From the NCBI RefSeq assembly GCF_014522265.1, contig NZ_CP017024.1, positions 4,722,501-4,786,500 of the forward strand: 64,000 nt of DNA, read 5' to 3'. Origin of the DNA: Pseudomonas oryzihabitans (GTDB lineage Bacteria > Pseudomonadota > Gammaproteobacteria > Pseudomonadales > Pseudomonadaceae). The translations under genes were made by a program, and so were the position numbers. Of the stretch, positions 45,572-55,318 are shown in pieces. How positions within the stretch are numbered: the stretch's first letter is position 1; each line of letters starts with the position of its first letter. The notes under the pieces are model-generated. The model searched no databases, was not told where the DNA came from, and saw only the letters and a program-made list of their open reading frames with translations.

Positions 45572-45771
45572 AAACAGAAGCTAACTTACTGGATACCGGA
45601 AAGTCAATTCGTTAGGGACCGAACGATATTCCCGGCTATCCCGCAAATCCTTGAAATAAAAGACAAATACCCACCGGCCGGAAGGCGTCTGGCGATGAGC
45701 TCCTGCCCTTCCCCTGGCCGCATACCGGCGGCTTGACCGGAACGACTTGCTGCCAGGGAGCGCTTCTTTGA

Positions 45772-45790
45772 AAATGAGAGTGATTATCTT
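45772..45790 (+). promoter_or_regulatory. Fur box at the fepB promoter
   Basis: AAATGAGAGTGATTATCTT is a fair match to the Fur consensus, ending 17 bases before the fepB start. Confidence 0.65.
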
Positions 45791-45807
45791 ACAACCGGAA
45801 GGCGTTC

Positions 45808-46776
45808 ATGTTCAGCTTGTCGTCAGTGTTTCGCATTCTCACCACCCTGGTCCTCGCGACCCTGGCGCTGGGCGGTACCGCTCGGGCGGCGGACTGGCCC
45901 CGGCAGATCAGCACCGACGGCAGCCAGGTCACCCTGCCCGCCAAGCCGCAACGCATCGTCTCCACCAGCGTCACCCTCACCGGCGCCCTGCTCGCCATCG
46001 GCGCGCCGGTGGTGGCCAGCGGTGCCACCTCGCCCAACAACAGATTCGCCGATGACCAGGGCTTCCTGCGGCAGTGGGGCGCGGTCGCCAGGCAGCGTGA
46101 CGTGAAACGGCTGTACATTGGCGAAGCCAATGCCGAAGCCGTGGCCGCCGAGGCACCGGACCTGATCCTGGTCAGCGCCGCCGGCAACGACTCGGCGCTG
46201 CGCCTGGTCGAGCAACTCAAGGCCATCGCCCCGGTGCTGGTGGTGGGTTACGACAATCGCAGCTGGCAACAGGTGGTGGAATTGCTCGGTCAGGCCACCG
46301 GCCGCGAGGACGCCGCCAGCCAGGTGGTCGCCGATTTCGACCGGCGTGTCGCCGAGCTCAAGGTGCGCCTGCAGCTGCCGCCGCAACCGGTATCGGCCTT
46401 CGTCTACAACCCGGCGACGCGCCAGGCCAATCTCTGGACCGCCGCCTCTTCCCAGGGCCAGTTGCTGGAAAGCCTGGGCTTCCAACTGGCGGCGCTGCCG
46501 GCGGGACTGGAGACCGGCCATAGCCAGGGGCAGCGCCACGACATCCTTCAGCTCGCCGGCGAAAACGTCGCCACCGGTCTCACGGGCCAGACCTTCCTAC
46601 TATTCGCCGCGGACGCCAAGGAAGCCGAGGCGGTACGCGGCAATCCGCTGCTGGCGCACCTGCCGGCGGTCAAGGACAACCGTGTCGAAGCCCTGGGCGC
46701 CGAGACCTTCCGTCTCGACCCCTATAGCGCCAACCTGCTGCTGGATCGCCTGGAACAGCGCTACGCCAAGCCTTGA
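45808..46776 (+). CDS. fepB: Ferric enterobactin periplasmic binding protein
   Basis: A 322-residue periplasmic protein with a signal peptide ending near GGTARAADW. It resembles E. coli FepB closely along its whole length: [95 protein letters not shown] and [15 protein letters not shown]. It hands the ferric siderophore from the outer membrane receptor to FepD/FepG. It is transcribed alone and divergently from entC. Confidence 0.95.
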   Translation: MFSLSSVFRILTTLVLATLALGGTARAADWPRQISTDGSQVTLPAKPQRIVSTSVTLTGALLAIGAPVVASGATSPNNRFADDQGFLRQWGAVARQRDVKRLYIGEANAEAVAAEAPDLILVSAAGNDSALRLVEQLKAIAPVLVVGYDNRSWQQVVELLGQATGREDAASQVVADFDRRVAELKVRLQLPPQPVSAFVYNPATRQANLWTAASSQGQLLESLGFQLAALPAGLETGHSQGQRHDILQLAGENVATGLTGQTFLLFAADAKEAEAVRGNPLLAHLPAVKDNRVEALGAETFRLDPYSANLLLDRLEQRYAKP

Positions 46777-46843
46777 ATAGAGCAGTCGTGGCCAGGGCGG
46801 TCCGCCGATGCGGCCGCTCCTACAAGACATCGGTGTTTTGGTG

Positions 46844-46907
46844 ATCGCGGCCATGGGCCGCTCCTAGAGGTACCATCTAGCCTGTAGGAGCGGCCCATGG
46901 CCGCGAT
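46844..46907. repeat. Inverted REP pair
   Basis: ATCGCGGCCATGGGCCGCTCCTA and its inverted copy TAGGAGCGGCCCATGGCCGCGAT. A third half-copy (ATGCGGCCGCTCCTACA) lies at about 46808-46825. Confidence 0.85.
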
Positions 46908-46942
46908 CTGTCTTGTCCATCGCTGATCGCCATGAGCCCCCA

Positions 46943-46970
46943 GTGGAAAACGCTGCGCGGTTTTCCACGC
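46943..46970. repeat. GTGGAAAA palindrome module
   Basis: GTGGAAAACGCTGCGCGGTTTTCCAC is the same hairpin module found in the blocks at 29829 and 39993. Confidence 0.6.
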
Positions 46971-46993
46971 TACGCCAGGCGCACCGAAGCGGA

Positions 46994-48223
46994 TCAGGTG
47001 CCGAGGCTTTCAGCCCTACGCAGACCTCGGGCCAGCGTCCAGCAGAGGGCGGCCACCCCAGTGGCGACCAGGCCGAAGACGAACGCCGCCTGCGCCGGCA
47101 GCATCAGGCTGGCCAGGCCGCCGAACAGCGCCGCGCCAATGGCCTCGCCGCCGATGTTCTGCGCCGTCCATAGCGCATTGATACGCCCCAGCAGACGATC
47201 CGGCGTCAGGCGCTGGATCAGCGCGTACTGCACCAGGGCATTGAGCGCACCCAGGTAGCCGAACAGCACCAGGCACAGTGCGGACAGCCAGAAACCGGGC
47301 AGCAGCGCGAACACCGCCACCGCCAGAAAGGTCGCCACCGCGGTCATCAGCAGGGTACGCCCCGGGCGTGGCGCCTGGTTCAGTCGGCCACTGGTGAGGG
47401 CGCCGATGGCCGCACCCAGGGGCGCGGCGGCATAGAGCCAGCCCAGGTGTGCGGTATCCAGCCCCCAACTCTCGCCCAGCGACGGATAGAGCACCCGCAC
47501 CGCATTGGCCATGGTCACCAGGGCGCCGACCAAGGCAACCGCGCCCAGCAGGCGATTCTCGAACAGGAAGGCGATGCCGCCGCCCAGGGCCTCCCAGGGC
47601 GTCTCGCGCGGCTGCTCTGGCGGCGGCAACGGCGGCAGGCGCAACAGCACCAGCAGGGTGATCAGGGTGCCGCAGGCGGTCAGGCCATAGTTCCAGGCCA
47701 CGCCGCTCTGGGCGATCAGCAGGGTGCCCAGCGGCGGCGCGACGATGGCCGCCACCCGCACGCTGAGCATGTTCAGGGCACCGGCCTGCACCATGGATTC
47801 GCGACCGACGAGGATCGGCGTGACGGCCAGCAGCGCGGTGACACCGAGAGCGCCAAAGAAGCCGTCCCACAGCGCCAGCAGGTAGATGGCGGTCAGCGAC
47901 GGCTCGGGCAGGCTGGCGTTGACCGCCAGGCCGATGAAGCCCAGGCCGCAGATGGAGCGTGCCGCCAGGATCAGGCGGCGCCGCTCCAGGCGGTCGGCCA
48001 GTACCCCGCCGGTGAGCAGGCCGACGAACATGCCGATGCCGGCCATGCTCAGCGCCAGGCCCACCTTGAGCGGCGAATCGGTCAGCGCCTGGACCTGGAT
48101 GGGGATCGCCACGGCCAGCAGGCCGAGGGACAGCACGGACACCAGGCGGGCGATGAACAGGGTGCGAAAGGCAGCGTGGGACCTGAGCAGGCCGAAGTCG
48201 AGCAGGAAGGACGTCTTGGACAT
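46994..48223 (-). CDS. entS: Enterobactin exporter (MFS)
   Basis: A 409-residue, 12-helix transporter closely resembling E. coli EntS: AAFRTLFIARLVSVLSLGLL, GMFVGLLTGGVLADRLERRR, IYLLALWDGFFGALGVTALL, LYAAAPLGAAIGALTSGRLN and RINALWTAQNIGGEAIGAAL. EntS moves newly made enterobactin across the inner membrane. It is divergent from fepD and convergent with fepB, the arrangement seen in E. coli. The 126 bp before its start is shared with the fepDGC promoter. Confidence 0.94.
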   Translation of the reverse strand: MSKTSFLLDFGLLRSHAAFRTLFIARLVSVLSLGLLAVAIPIQVQALTDSPLKVGLALSMAGIGMFVGLLTGGVLADRLERRRLILAARSICGLGFIGLAVNASLPEPSLTAIYLLALWDGFFGALGVTALLAVTPILVGRESMVQAGALNMLSVRVAAIVAPPLGTLLIAQSGVAWNYGLTACGTLITLLVLLRLPPLPPPEQPRETPWEALGGGIAFLFENRLLGAVALVGALVTMANAVRVLYPSLGESWGLDTAHLGWLYAAAPLGAAIGALTSGRLNQAPRPGRTLLMTAVATFLAVAVFALLPGFWLSALCLVLFGYLGALNALVQYALIQRLTPDRLLGRINALWTAQNIGGEAIGAALFGGLASLMLPAQAAFVFGLVATGVAALCWTLARGLRRAESLGT

Positions 48224-48349
48224 GAATCACCGGAAAAACACAGGGGACGCTATCGAGCCGCCGGGGCAAGGCTGTTAGCATGTAATACAGACTATCATGT
48301 GTTAATACGCCTTGTTCTCATCCACTCCCCTTCCCGTCGGTCGCCGCGG

Positions 48350-49345
48350 ATGACCGGGCGCCGCCTCTTCATCCTCGGCTGCGCCGCGTTCCTGCTGTTG
48401 CTGGCGATGGCTGCCAGCCTGGCGCTCGGCGCCACCGCCATCCCGCTGGCCGACGCCTGGCAGGCACTGGGCCAGGGCTGCAGCGCGCCGACCTGCCTGA
48501 TCGTGCGCGAGGCGCGGCTGCCGCGGACCCTCGCCGGTCTGCTCGCCGGCGCGGCGCTGGGCGTGGCCGGCACCCTGATGCAGGCGCTGACGCGCAATCC
48601 CCTGGCCGACCCGGGCATCCTCGGCGTCAACGCCGGTGCCAGTTTCGCCGTGGTGCTGGGCATCGCCCTGTTCGGTGCCAGCGGTCCCGAGCAGTACCTG
48701 GGCTTCGCCTTCGGTGGCGCCCTGCTGGCCAGCCTGGTGGTACTGCTGGCCGGTATCGCCGGTGGCGGTGGCTTCAACCCGATGCGCCTGGTACTGGTCG
48801 GGGTGGCCCTGGGCGCCATGCTCGAAGGTGTCAGCTCGGGCATCGCCCTGCTCGATCCCCAGGTCTACGATCAGCTGAGATTCTGGCAATTCGGCTCCCT
48901 GGACGTGCGGCAGCTCGACCTGCTGCGCAGCGCCAGCCTGCCGGTGCTGGGCGGCGTGGTCATCGCCCTGCTGCTGGCTCCGGCGCTCAATGCCCTGAGC
49001 CTGGGCAGCGATCTGGCCGTGGCCCTCGGCACCCGGGTCCGCCAGACCCAGTTGCTTGGCCTGCTGGCCATCACCCTGCTCTGCGGGGCCGCCGCAGCGG
49101 CGGTCGGACCCATCGCCTTCGTCGGCCTGATGGTGCCGCACCTGGGTCGCTGGGCCATCGGCGAAGACCATCGCTGGCTGCTGCCCTTCGTCCTGCTGTT
49201 CACTCCCAGTCTGCTGCTGACGGCCGATATCGTCGGCCGCCTGCTGGTCACCAACGAGCTGCGGGTCTCGGTGGTGACCGCTTTCCTCGGCGCGCCGCTG
49301 CTGATCTGGCTGGCGCGCCGTCAGCGCCAGGGAGGCCGGGCATGA
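48350..49345 (+). CDS. fepD: Ferric enterobactin ABC permease FepD
   Basis: A 331-residue FecCD-family permease from ATG 48350 (MTGRRLFILGCAAFLLLLAM). Motifs: REARLPRTLAGLLAGAALGV, AGTLMQALTRNPLADPGILG, NAGASFAVVLGI, and GPIAFVGLMVPHLGRWAIGE near the C-terminus. About ten membrane helices are predicted. No strong ribosome binding site precedes this ATG; a GTG at 48299 in frame is possible. It overlaps fepG by 4 bases. The promoter region (48224-48349) has only a weak Fur-like sequence. Confidence 0.94.
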   Translation: MTGRRLFILGCAAFLLLLAMAASLALGATAIPLADAWQALGQGCSAPTCLIVREARLPRTLAGLLAGAALGVAGTLMQALTRNPLADPGILGVNAGASFAVVLGIALFGASGPEQYLGFAFGGALLASLVVLLAGIAGGGGFNPMRLVLVGVALGAMLEGVSSGIALLDPQVYDQLRFWQFGSLDVRQLDLLRSASLPVLGGVVIALLLAPALNALSLGSDLAVALGTRVRQTQLLGLLAITLLCGAAAAAVGPIAFVGLMVPHLGRWAIGEDHRWLLPFVLLFTPSLLLTADIVGRLLVTNELRVSVVTAFLGAPLLIWLARRQRQGGRA

Positions 49346-50340
49346 ACCGCCCCGGTCGCCTGCGCCTGCCCGGCGTGCTGTTCGCCCTGCTCGGCGGCGC
49401 GCTGTTGCTGGCGCTGTTCGCCCTGGGCAGCGGCAGCCTGGCCCTGAGCCCTTCCCAGGTGCTGGCCGCGCTGCTCGGCGAGGCGCCGCGTGGCATCGAA
49501 CTGGTGGTCACCCAGTGGCGCCTGCCGCGGGTGGCCCTGGCGCTGCTGATCGGCGCCGCCCTGGGTCTCAGCGGCGCGCTGTTCCAGTCGCTGCTGCGCA
49601 ATCCCCTCGGCAGCCCGGACATCATGGGCTTCAACACCGGCGCCTACAGCGGGGTGCTGGTCGCCCTGGTGCTGTTCCAGGCCAGCATCCTCTGGAGCAC
49701 CACCGCCGCCCTGATCGGCGGCCTGCTCAGCGCGGCGCTGGTCTATGCCCTCACCTGGCGGGGCAGCGGCGTGGATACCCTGAGACTCATCATCGTCGGC
49801 ATCGGCGTGCGCGCCCTGCTGATGGCGCTCAACACCTGGCTGATCGTCCACGCCTCCCTGGAGGCCGCCTTCAGCGCCGGCCTGTGGAGCGCCGGTTCGC
49901 TCAACGGCCTGACCTGGGCCAAGGCCTGGCCGGCGGTGGTCTTCATCCTGCTGGCGGGCGCGGCCAGCCTGGCGCTGAGTCGCCGGCTGTTCCTGCTGGA
50001 AATGGGCGACGACACCGCCTGCGCCCTGGGCGTGCCGGTGGAACGCACGCGGTTGTCGCTGCTGGGCCTGGGGGTGGTGCTCACCGCCGCCGGCACTGCG
50101 GTGGCCGGGCCGATCTCCTTCATCGCCCTGGCCGCGCCACAGATCGCCCGCCGCCTGACCGGCACCCAGCGCCTGGCGCTGCCCGCCGCCGCCCTCACCG
50201 GCGCGGTGCTGCTGCTGGGCGCGGATCTGCTCGCCCAGCGCCTGTTCCTGCCCTATGTCCTGCCGGTCGGCCTGGTCACGGTGAGCCTGGGTGGGCTCTA
50301 CCTGATCGGCCTGCTCATCTGGGAGTCCCGCCGCTCATGA
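49342..50340 (+). CDS. fepG: Ferric enterobactin ABC permease FepG
   Basis: A 332-residue FecCD-family permease, partner of FepD in the inner-membrane channel. Motifs: WRLPRVALALLIGAALGLSG, LFQSLLRNPLGSPDIMGFNT, AGLWSAGSLNGLTWAKAWPA and the C-terminal GPISFIALAAPQIARRLTGT. The order fepD-fepG-fepC and the 4-base ATGA overlaps at both ends indicate one tightly coupled transcript. Confidence 0.94.
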   Translation: MNRPGRLRLPGVLFALLGGALLLALFALGSGSLALSPSQVLAALLGEAPRGIELVVTQWRLPRVALALLIGAALGLSGALFQSLLRNPLGSPDIMGFNTGAYSGVLVALVLFQASILWSTTAALIGGLLSAALVYALTWRGSGVDTLRLIIVGIGVRALLMALNTWLIVHASLEAAFSAGLWSAGSLNGLTWAKAWPAVVFILLAGAASLALSRRLFLLEMGDDTACALGVPVERTRLSLLGLGVVLTAAGTAVAGPISFIALAAPQIARRLTGTQRLALPAAALTGAVLLLGADLLAQRLFLPYVLPVGLVTVSLGGLYLIGLLIWESRRS

Positions 50341-51143
50341 ACGACGCCCCCGCTTCGCGCCTGCACGCCGAGCGCCTGACCCTGGGCTACGGCCGCAAGC
50401 TGATCGCCGAGGACCTCTCGCTGACCATCCCCGATGGCGAGCTGACGGTCATCATCGGCCCCAACGGCTGCGGCAAGTCGACCCTGCTGCGCACCCTCAG
50501 CCGGCTGCTGGCGCCCAGCCAGGGCCAGGTCTGGCTGGACGGCCAGGCGATCCAGAGCTATCGCACCAAGGAGGTGGCCCGCCGCCTGGGCCTGCTGCCG
50601 CAGAGCTCCCAGGCCCCGGGTGACATCTCGGTGCGCGACCTGGTGGCTCGCGGGCGCTATCCGCACCAGACGCTGTTCGGTGGCGTGCGCGCCGACGATG
50701 AACGCGCGGTAACCCACGCCATGCAAGCCACCGGTGTCTTCGAGCTGGCCGACCGGGCGGTGGATACCCTCTCCGGTGGCCAGCGCCAGCGGGTATGGAT
50801 CGCCATGGCGCTGGCCCAGGAAACCCCGCTGCTGCTGCTCGACGAGCCCACCACCTGGCTCGACATCACTCATCAGATCGACCTGCTGGAATTGCTGGAA
50901 GACCTCAATCGCCAGCAGGGCCACACCCTGGTGATGGTGCTGCACGACCTCAACCACGCCTGTCGCTACGCCACCCACCTGGTGGCCATGCGCGACGGCA
51001 AGGTACTGGCCACCGGCCGCCCACGCGAGGTGGTCACCCCGGCGCTGATCAAGGCGGTCTACGACCTGGACTGCCTGATCATCGACGACCCGGTGGCCGG
51101 GACCCCCATGGTGGTGCCCCTGGCGCGGCGCTCGGCTGGCTAG
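50337..51143 (+). CDS. fepC: Ferric enterobactin ABC transporter ATPase FepC
   Basis: A 268-residue ABC ATPase from ATG 50337 (MNDAPASRLHAERLTLGYGR). Walker A is IIGPNGCGKSTLLRTL, the signature is DTLSGGQRQRVWIAMALAQE, Walker B is LLLLDEPTTWLDITHQIDLL and the switch His is in MVLHDLNHACRYATHL. It powers FepD/FepG. Its TAG stop and the TAG stop of the convergent entF share the palindrome CTAG (51140-51143), so there is no space between the two genes. Confidence 0.95.
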   Translation: MNDAPASRLHAERLTLGYGRKLIAEDLSLTIPDGELTVIIGPNGCGKSTLLRTLSRLLAPSQGQVWLDGQAIQSYRTKEVARRLGLLPQSSQAPGDISVRDLVARGRYPHQTLFGGVRADDERAVTHAMQATGVFELADRAVDTLSGGQRQRVWIAMALAQETPLLLLDEPTTWLDITHQIDLLELLEDLNRQQGHTLVMVLHDLNHACRYATHLVAMRDGKVLATGRPREVVTPALIKAVYDLDCLIIDDPVAGTPMVVPLARRSAG

Positions 51144-54100
51144 AGTCCTTTCAACGCCCGATTCAGCACCGGGCCGATCTGCGCCAGCTGGGCCGGGGCG
51201 ATGATGTCGACGTGGGCGCAGTCCACCTCGTGGGCCTGCAGGCGGGTGACCCAGGGCGCCCAGGTGGCCTTGACGTCCATTCCCGCCGGCAGGGTGCGGC
51301 GGGCGACGAACATCAGCGCCTCGCCGTCGAAACGCGCGCTGCGCGCCGTGGCCAGCAGCCGCACCGAATCGGCGTAGTTGCCCTCGATGGTGGCGAACAG
51401 CTCCGCCCCCTCCCCCAGCGCCGGATCGGCCAGGCCCTGCTGGGCGGCGAGGAACGCCTCGCGCTCGCGATTGACCTCGGCCAGCACTTCCGGGTCCAGC
51501 TCGCGCTGGCCTTCGCGCTCCTGCCAGTTCTGGGTTTCCGGCGGATAGGTGTCGAGCAGGCCGAGGAAGGCGACCTCTTCCCCTGCCGCCTGCAACCGCG
51601 CCGCCAGGCCCTGGGCCAGGGTGCCGCCCAGGGAATAGCCGAGCAGATGATAGGGGCCGTGCGGCTGTACCTCGCGCAGGGTGCGCAGATGGCGCTGGAG
51701 GACGGCTTCCAGATCGGCGCCCTGGGCCAGGGGACCGTCCGGACGCGGCGACTGGATACCGAGCAGCGACCAGCGCGGATCCAGGTGGCGCTGCAGCACG
51801 CTGAATTGCCAGGCGAAGCCCGAGGCCGGATGGAAGCAGAACAGCGTCGGGCCGTCGCCCGGGCGCAGCGGCAGCAGGGTCTCGAAGCCGGCCCGCGCCG
51901 CGCTGGCCGCGTCCTGCTCCAGCTGCCGCGCCAGGCGGGCAACACTGGAGGCCACCATGATCTGGCCGATGGATACCGACCGCCCCAGGCGCCGGCGCAG
52001 GTTGGCTGCCAGAGTCATGGCCAGCAGCGAATGGCCACCCAGGGCAAAGAAATCATCGTCCGCGCCGACAATGGCGCAGCCGAGCACCTCGGAAAAGGCC
52101 GCCGCCAGGTCGCTTTCCAACCCCGGCGCCAGGGGACGGCTCGCGGTCCTGGCCGCGCCCTGGGGCGCCGGCAGGGCCTTGCGATCCAGCTTGCCGGTGG
52201 CACCCAGGGGCAAGGCCTCCAGCTCGACCAGCGCCACCGGCACCAGATGCGGCGGCAGGCTTTCGCCCAGCCGCGCCCGCAGGCGCTCCAGGTCCAGCGC
52301 GGCACCCGGCTGGGCGATCAGATAACCCACCAGCTGGCGGGCATCGCCGCCGGTGGTAACGGCCGCCTCGCCCAGCACCCGGGCATGGGTGACCGCCTGG
52401 GCCACGCCGGGCAGCGCCAGCAGGGCATGATCGATTTCCGCCAGTTCGATGCGCTGACCCCGGATCTTCACCTGGTCGTCGCTGCGGCCCAGGTATTCGA
52501 CGACGCCCTCCGGCAGCCAGCGCGCCACGTCACCGGTGCGATACAGCCGCTCGCCCTGCCCGTCCGGCGCCGCGATGAAGCGCGCGGCGGTCAGCTCGGG
52601 ACGGCCCAGATAGCCATCGGCCAGCTGCACCCCGCTCAGATAGAGTTCTCCCGCCACACCCGGCGGGACCGGTCGCAAGCGTTCGTCGAGGACGTGCAGC
52701 CCGGTGTTCCACACCGGCTTGCCGATGGGCACGCTGCTGCCGGTGACGGCCGCCAGGGCGGCGCCGTGGGCCGGATGATAGGAGACGTCCACCGCGGCTT
52801 CGGTGGGGCCATAGAGGTTGTGCAGGGGCGCGCCGACGCGGCGCTCCCAGGTACGAGCCAGCTCGGTGGGCAGCGCCTCACCGCTGCAGAACACCTGGCG
52901 CAGGCTGGCGCAGCGGGCTACCGCGGCCGGCTCGTCCAGACTGGCGACGAAGGCCGCCAGCATCGAGGGCACGAAGTGCACCGTGGTCACCCGTTCGCGG
53001 GCGAACAGCTCCTGCAGCGCCAGGGGATCGCGATGGGCCTCGGGCGGCGCCAGGTACAGCCGGGCGCCCACCAGCAGCGGCCAGAAGAATTCCCAGACCG
53101 AGACGTCGAAGCTGCTCGGCGTCTTCTGCAAGACCGTGTCGCCGGCGCCAATGGGATAGCTGTCCTGCATCCACAGCAGGCGATTGACGATGGCGGCATG
53201 GTTGACCACCACGCCCTTGGGGCGGCCGGTAGAGCCGGAGGTATAGAGCAGATAGGCCGGATCGCCTGGACGCGGTCCGGCGAACACCGGCTCGTGGTCC
53301 AGCTCCTCCAGCGGCGCATCGAGAATCAGCACCTGATCCTCGCCCAGCGCCGGGAAGCGCTCGCGCTGGCTGGCATCGGTTACCAGCACCCGGGATCGCG
53401 CGTCGTCGAGCATCAGCTGCAGGCGCTCGTCGGGATAGCCGCTGTCCAGCGGCAGGTAGGCGGCGCCCAGTTCGAGCGTCGCCAGCAGCGCCAGGGACAG
53501 GAACACCGAACGCGGCAGGGCCACCGCGACGATGTCGCCCCGCCCTACCCCGGCATGGCTCAGCCGCTGGGCCAGCGCCAGCACCTGCTGGCGCGTCTCC
53601 CGATAGCTGAAGGCAAGCTGCAGATCGGCCAGTGCCGGCGCAGCAGGGCTGCGCGCTGCCTGGTCGGCGAGCAGGGTCGCCAGGGTAGCCTCGGGCAGCG
53701 ATTGTCTGGTGGCGTTGATCGCGGCCAGCCAATTCCGGTCCGCTGGCGCCAGCAGGTCCGCTGCGCCCAGGGCCAGACCGGGCTGCTCGGCGAATTGCCC
53801 GGCCAGCAGGCCGAACCGCTCCACGTGCCCCTGCAACAGATCGGCGGCGTAGCGCTCGGCGTTGCCCAGCAGCTTGATGTCCAGGGCGCCGCTGGCCTCC
53901 AGGTAGAGGGCGATCTCCAGGTCGCGCACCGGCCCCGAGGCCAGTTCGTGGGTGATGCCCGGCACCCCGGCGAAATCCAGGGCGAAATCGAACAGCTTGA
54001 GATTGATGACCGGTCCGGTCAGCGGCTCGGCATCGCCCGGACGGCCAAGATCGCGGGCGATCTGCTCGGCGTCGTAGCGCTGGTGACGGCGCACCTTCTT

Positions 54101-55069
54101 CAGCTCGGCGGCCAGCGCGGCGGCGAGTTGCGGCAGCGTCTGGGTCGAGTTAGTGCGCACGCCCAAGGGCAGGACGTTGAGCGTCGCGCCTCCGGATTTG
54201 AGCGCTACCGAACCCATGCGTCTCATGAAGATGAAGCCGGCGCTGAAGGCCGGCTGGCCACTGAGGCGCGCGAACCAGGTGGCGGCCAGGGCCACGGCCA
54301 GATCGGCTGGCGTCACCCCTTGAGCCCTGCCCTGCTCGGCGAGCCTGGTGAAGACCGCGGCGGGCACCCGCGCGCGGGCTTCCACCACCCGCGGCGTGGG
54401 TACCTGTCCCGACAGGCCGCCCGGTGCCAGGGACGCCGCCGGCGGCAAGGCCGCGCCACGCTCGCGCCAGAAGGCTTCGTCGCGCTCGCGGACGGCCGAC
54501 TGCTTATAGTCCTGATATTCGCGCACCACCTCGGCAAAGGACACGAAAGGCGAAGGCTCACTCGTCTCGCCGCGCATCGCGGCGCTGTACAGGGCCGCTA
54601 CCCGCTTGGCCAGGGCGGCGAAGCCATAGCCATCGATCAGCAAATGGTGATAGCGCTGGTACCAGAACAGATGATCGTCGCCCAGCTGGTAGATCCGGTT
54701 GAGCCACAGCGGACCGCCACTGGTGGCCCGCAGGTCGCCGTCGAGATCGGTGCGGATGGCCGCGCGCGCTACGCCTTTCGGATCGGCTGCCCGACGCAGG
54801 TCCAGCCACTCGGGCGCAGGGATGGCCATGTCGCTGTCGATCCACTGCACCAGCTCGCCCTCGCGCTCGGCGAACCTCAGCCGCAGACTGTCCATTTCCG
54901 CCAGGCCCTGGACGATGGCCGCCATCAGCGCCTGGGCGTCGATCGGCCCGCGCAGCTCGACCAGGTGGGCCACGGCGAAGGCGTTGGCATGGGGCGACAG
55001 CTGATCGGCCAGCCAGATGCCGGGCTGGGCAGCGACCAGCGGCAGCTCGGGTAAGCGTGAACGGGGCAT
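51140..55069 (-). CDS. entF: Enterobactin synthase component F (serine-activating NRPS)
   Basis: A 1309-residue nonribosomal peptide synthetase, C-A-T-TE, against 1293 in E. coli. The condensation motif is HHLLIDG (141-147). The adenylation domain has LLYTSGSTGRPKGVVVNHAA and the pocket residues D-V-W (FDVSVWEFF), H (TTVHFVPSM), F and S (VFCSGEAL), L (HNLYGPTEA), V-D (AAVDVSY) and K, which is the known serine code. The carrier Ser is in FFALGGHSLLAM. The thioesterase has YHLLGYSLGGTLAQ and a late His (HEVDCAHVDII). It makes the cyclic trimer of dihydroxybenzoylserine with EntB and EntE. The nearest upstream gene, mbtH, ends 20 bases before. Confidence 0.95.
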   Translation of the reverse strand: MPRSRLPELPLVAAQPGIWLADQLSPHANAFAVAHLVELRGPIDAQALMAAIVQGLAEMDSLRLRFAEREGELVQWIDSDMAIPAPEWLDLRRAADPKGVARAAIRTDLDGDLRATSGGPLWLNRIYQLGDDHLFWYQRYHHLLIDGYGFAALAKRVAALYSAAMRGETSEPSPFVSFAEVVREYQDYKQSAVRERDEAFWRERGAALPPAASLAPGGLSGQVPTPRVVEARARVPAAVFTRLAEQGRAQGVTPADLAVALAATWFARLSGQPAFSAGFIFMRRMGSVALKSGGATLNVLPLGVRTNSTQTLPQLAAALAAELKKVRRHQRYDAEQIARDLGRPGDAEPLTGPVINLKLFDFALDFAGVPGITHELASGPVRDLEIALYLEASGALDIKLLGNAERYAADLLQGHVERFGLLAGQFAEQPGLALGAADLLAPADRNWLAAINATRQSLPEATLATLLADQAARSPAAPALADLQLAFSYRETRQQVLALAQRLSHAGVGRGDIVAVALPRSVFLSLALLATLELGAAYLPLDSGYPDERLQLMLDDARSRVLVTDASQRERFPALGEDQVLILDAPLEELDHEPVFAGPRPGDPAYLLYTSGSTGRPKGVVVNHAAIVNRLLWMQDSYPIGAGDTVLQKTPSSFDVSVWEFFWPLLVGARLYLAPPEAHRDPLALQELFARERVTTVHFVPSMLAAFVASLDEPAAVARCASLRQVFCSGEALPTELARTWERRVGAPLHNLYGPTEAAVDVSYHPAHGAALAAVTGSSVPIGKPVWNTGLHVLDERLRPVPPGVAGELYLSGVQLADGYLGRPELTAARFIAAPDGQGERLYRTGDVARWLPEGVVEYLGRSDDQVKIRGQRIELAEIDHALLALPGVAQAVTHARVLGEAAVTTGGDARQLVGYLIAQPGAALDLERLRARLGESLPPHLVPVALVELEALPLGATGKLDRKALPAPQGAARTASRPLAPGLESDLAAAFSEVLGCAIVGADDDFFALGGHSLLAMTLAANLRRRLGRSVSIGQIMVASSVARLARQLEQDAASAARAGFETLLPLRPGDGPTLFCFHPASGFAWQFSVLQRHLDPRWSLLGIQSPRPDGPLAQGADLEAVLQRHLRTLREVQPHGPYHLLGYSLGGTLAQGLAARLQAAGEEVAFLGLLDTYPPETQNWQEREGQRELDPEVLAEVNREREAFLAAQQGLADPALGEGAELFATIEGNYADSVRLLATARSARFDGEALMFVARRTLPAGMDVKATWAPWVTRLQAHEVDCAHVDIIAPAQLAQIGPVLNRALKGL

Positions 55070-55089
55070 GGAAGACACAGGAACTCCAG

Positions 55090-55296
55090 TCAGGAAGGCA
55101 GGGAGGCGACCGGGCGGATATCGCGCCAGTGGCTGGCGAGCCAGTCGTCGCAGGCCAGGCGCGGCGCCGGCCCGAACACCGGTTCCCAACCGGTGGGCAC
55201 GGCCATGGCCTCTGGCCAGAGGCTGCATTGGCCGCGGGCATTGCGCAGGATCAACAGCACCTGAGCGGGATCGTCGAAGGGATTGGCGGCGTCCAT
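55090..55296 (-). CDS. MbtH-like protein (YbdZ homologue)
   Basis: A 68-residue MbtH-family protein (MDAANPFDDPAQVLLILRNA) with the family pattern QCSLWPEAMAVPTGW and a C-terminal WLASHWRDIRP. MbtH proteins bind NRPS adenylation domains and help them fold and act; YbdZ does this for EntF. A strong AGGAG lies 6 bases upstream. It sits between fes and entF, exactly as ybdZ does in E. coli. Confidence 0.92.
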   Translation of the reverse strand: MDAANPFDDPAQVLLILRNARGQCSLWPEAMAVPTGWEPVFGPAPRLACDDWLASHWRDIRPVASLPS

Positions 55297-55318
55297 CGGA
55301 GCTCCTGGAAAAGGGGGA

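Noticed and set aside
48270-48300. TAATACAGACTATCATGTG as a Fur box for entS and fepD
   Set aside because: Only partial agreement with the consensus; much weaker than the three reported sites, although iron control of these genes is likely.
50795-55054. A 1419-codon open frame antisense to entF, and an 822-codon frame antisense to rapA (37048-39516)
   Set aside because: Long antisense frames are expected opposite high-GC genes with strong third-position bias; the products are low-complexity Gln/Gly/Arg-rich and match no family.
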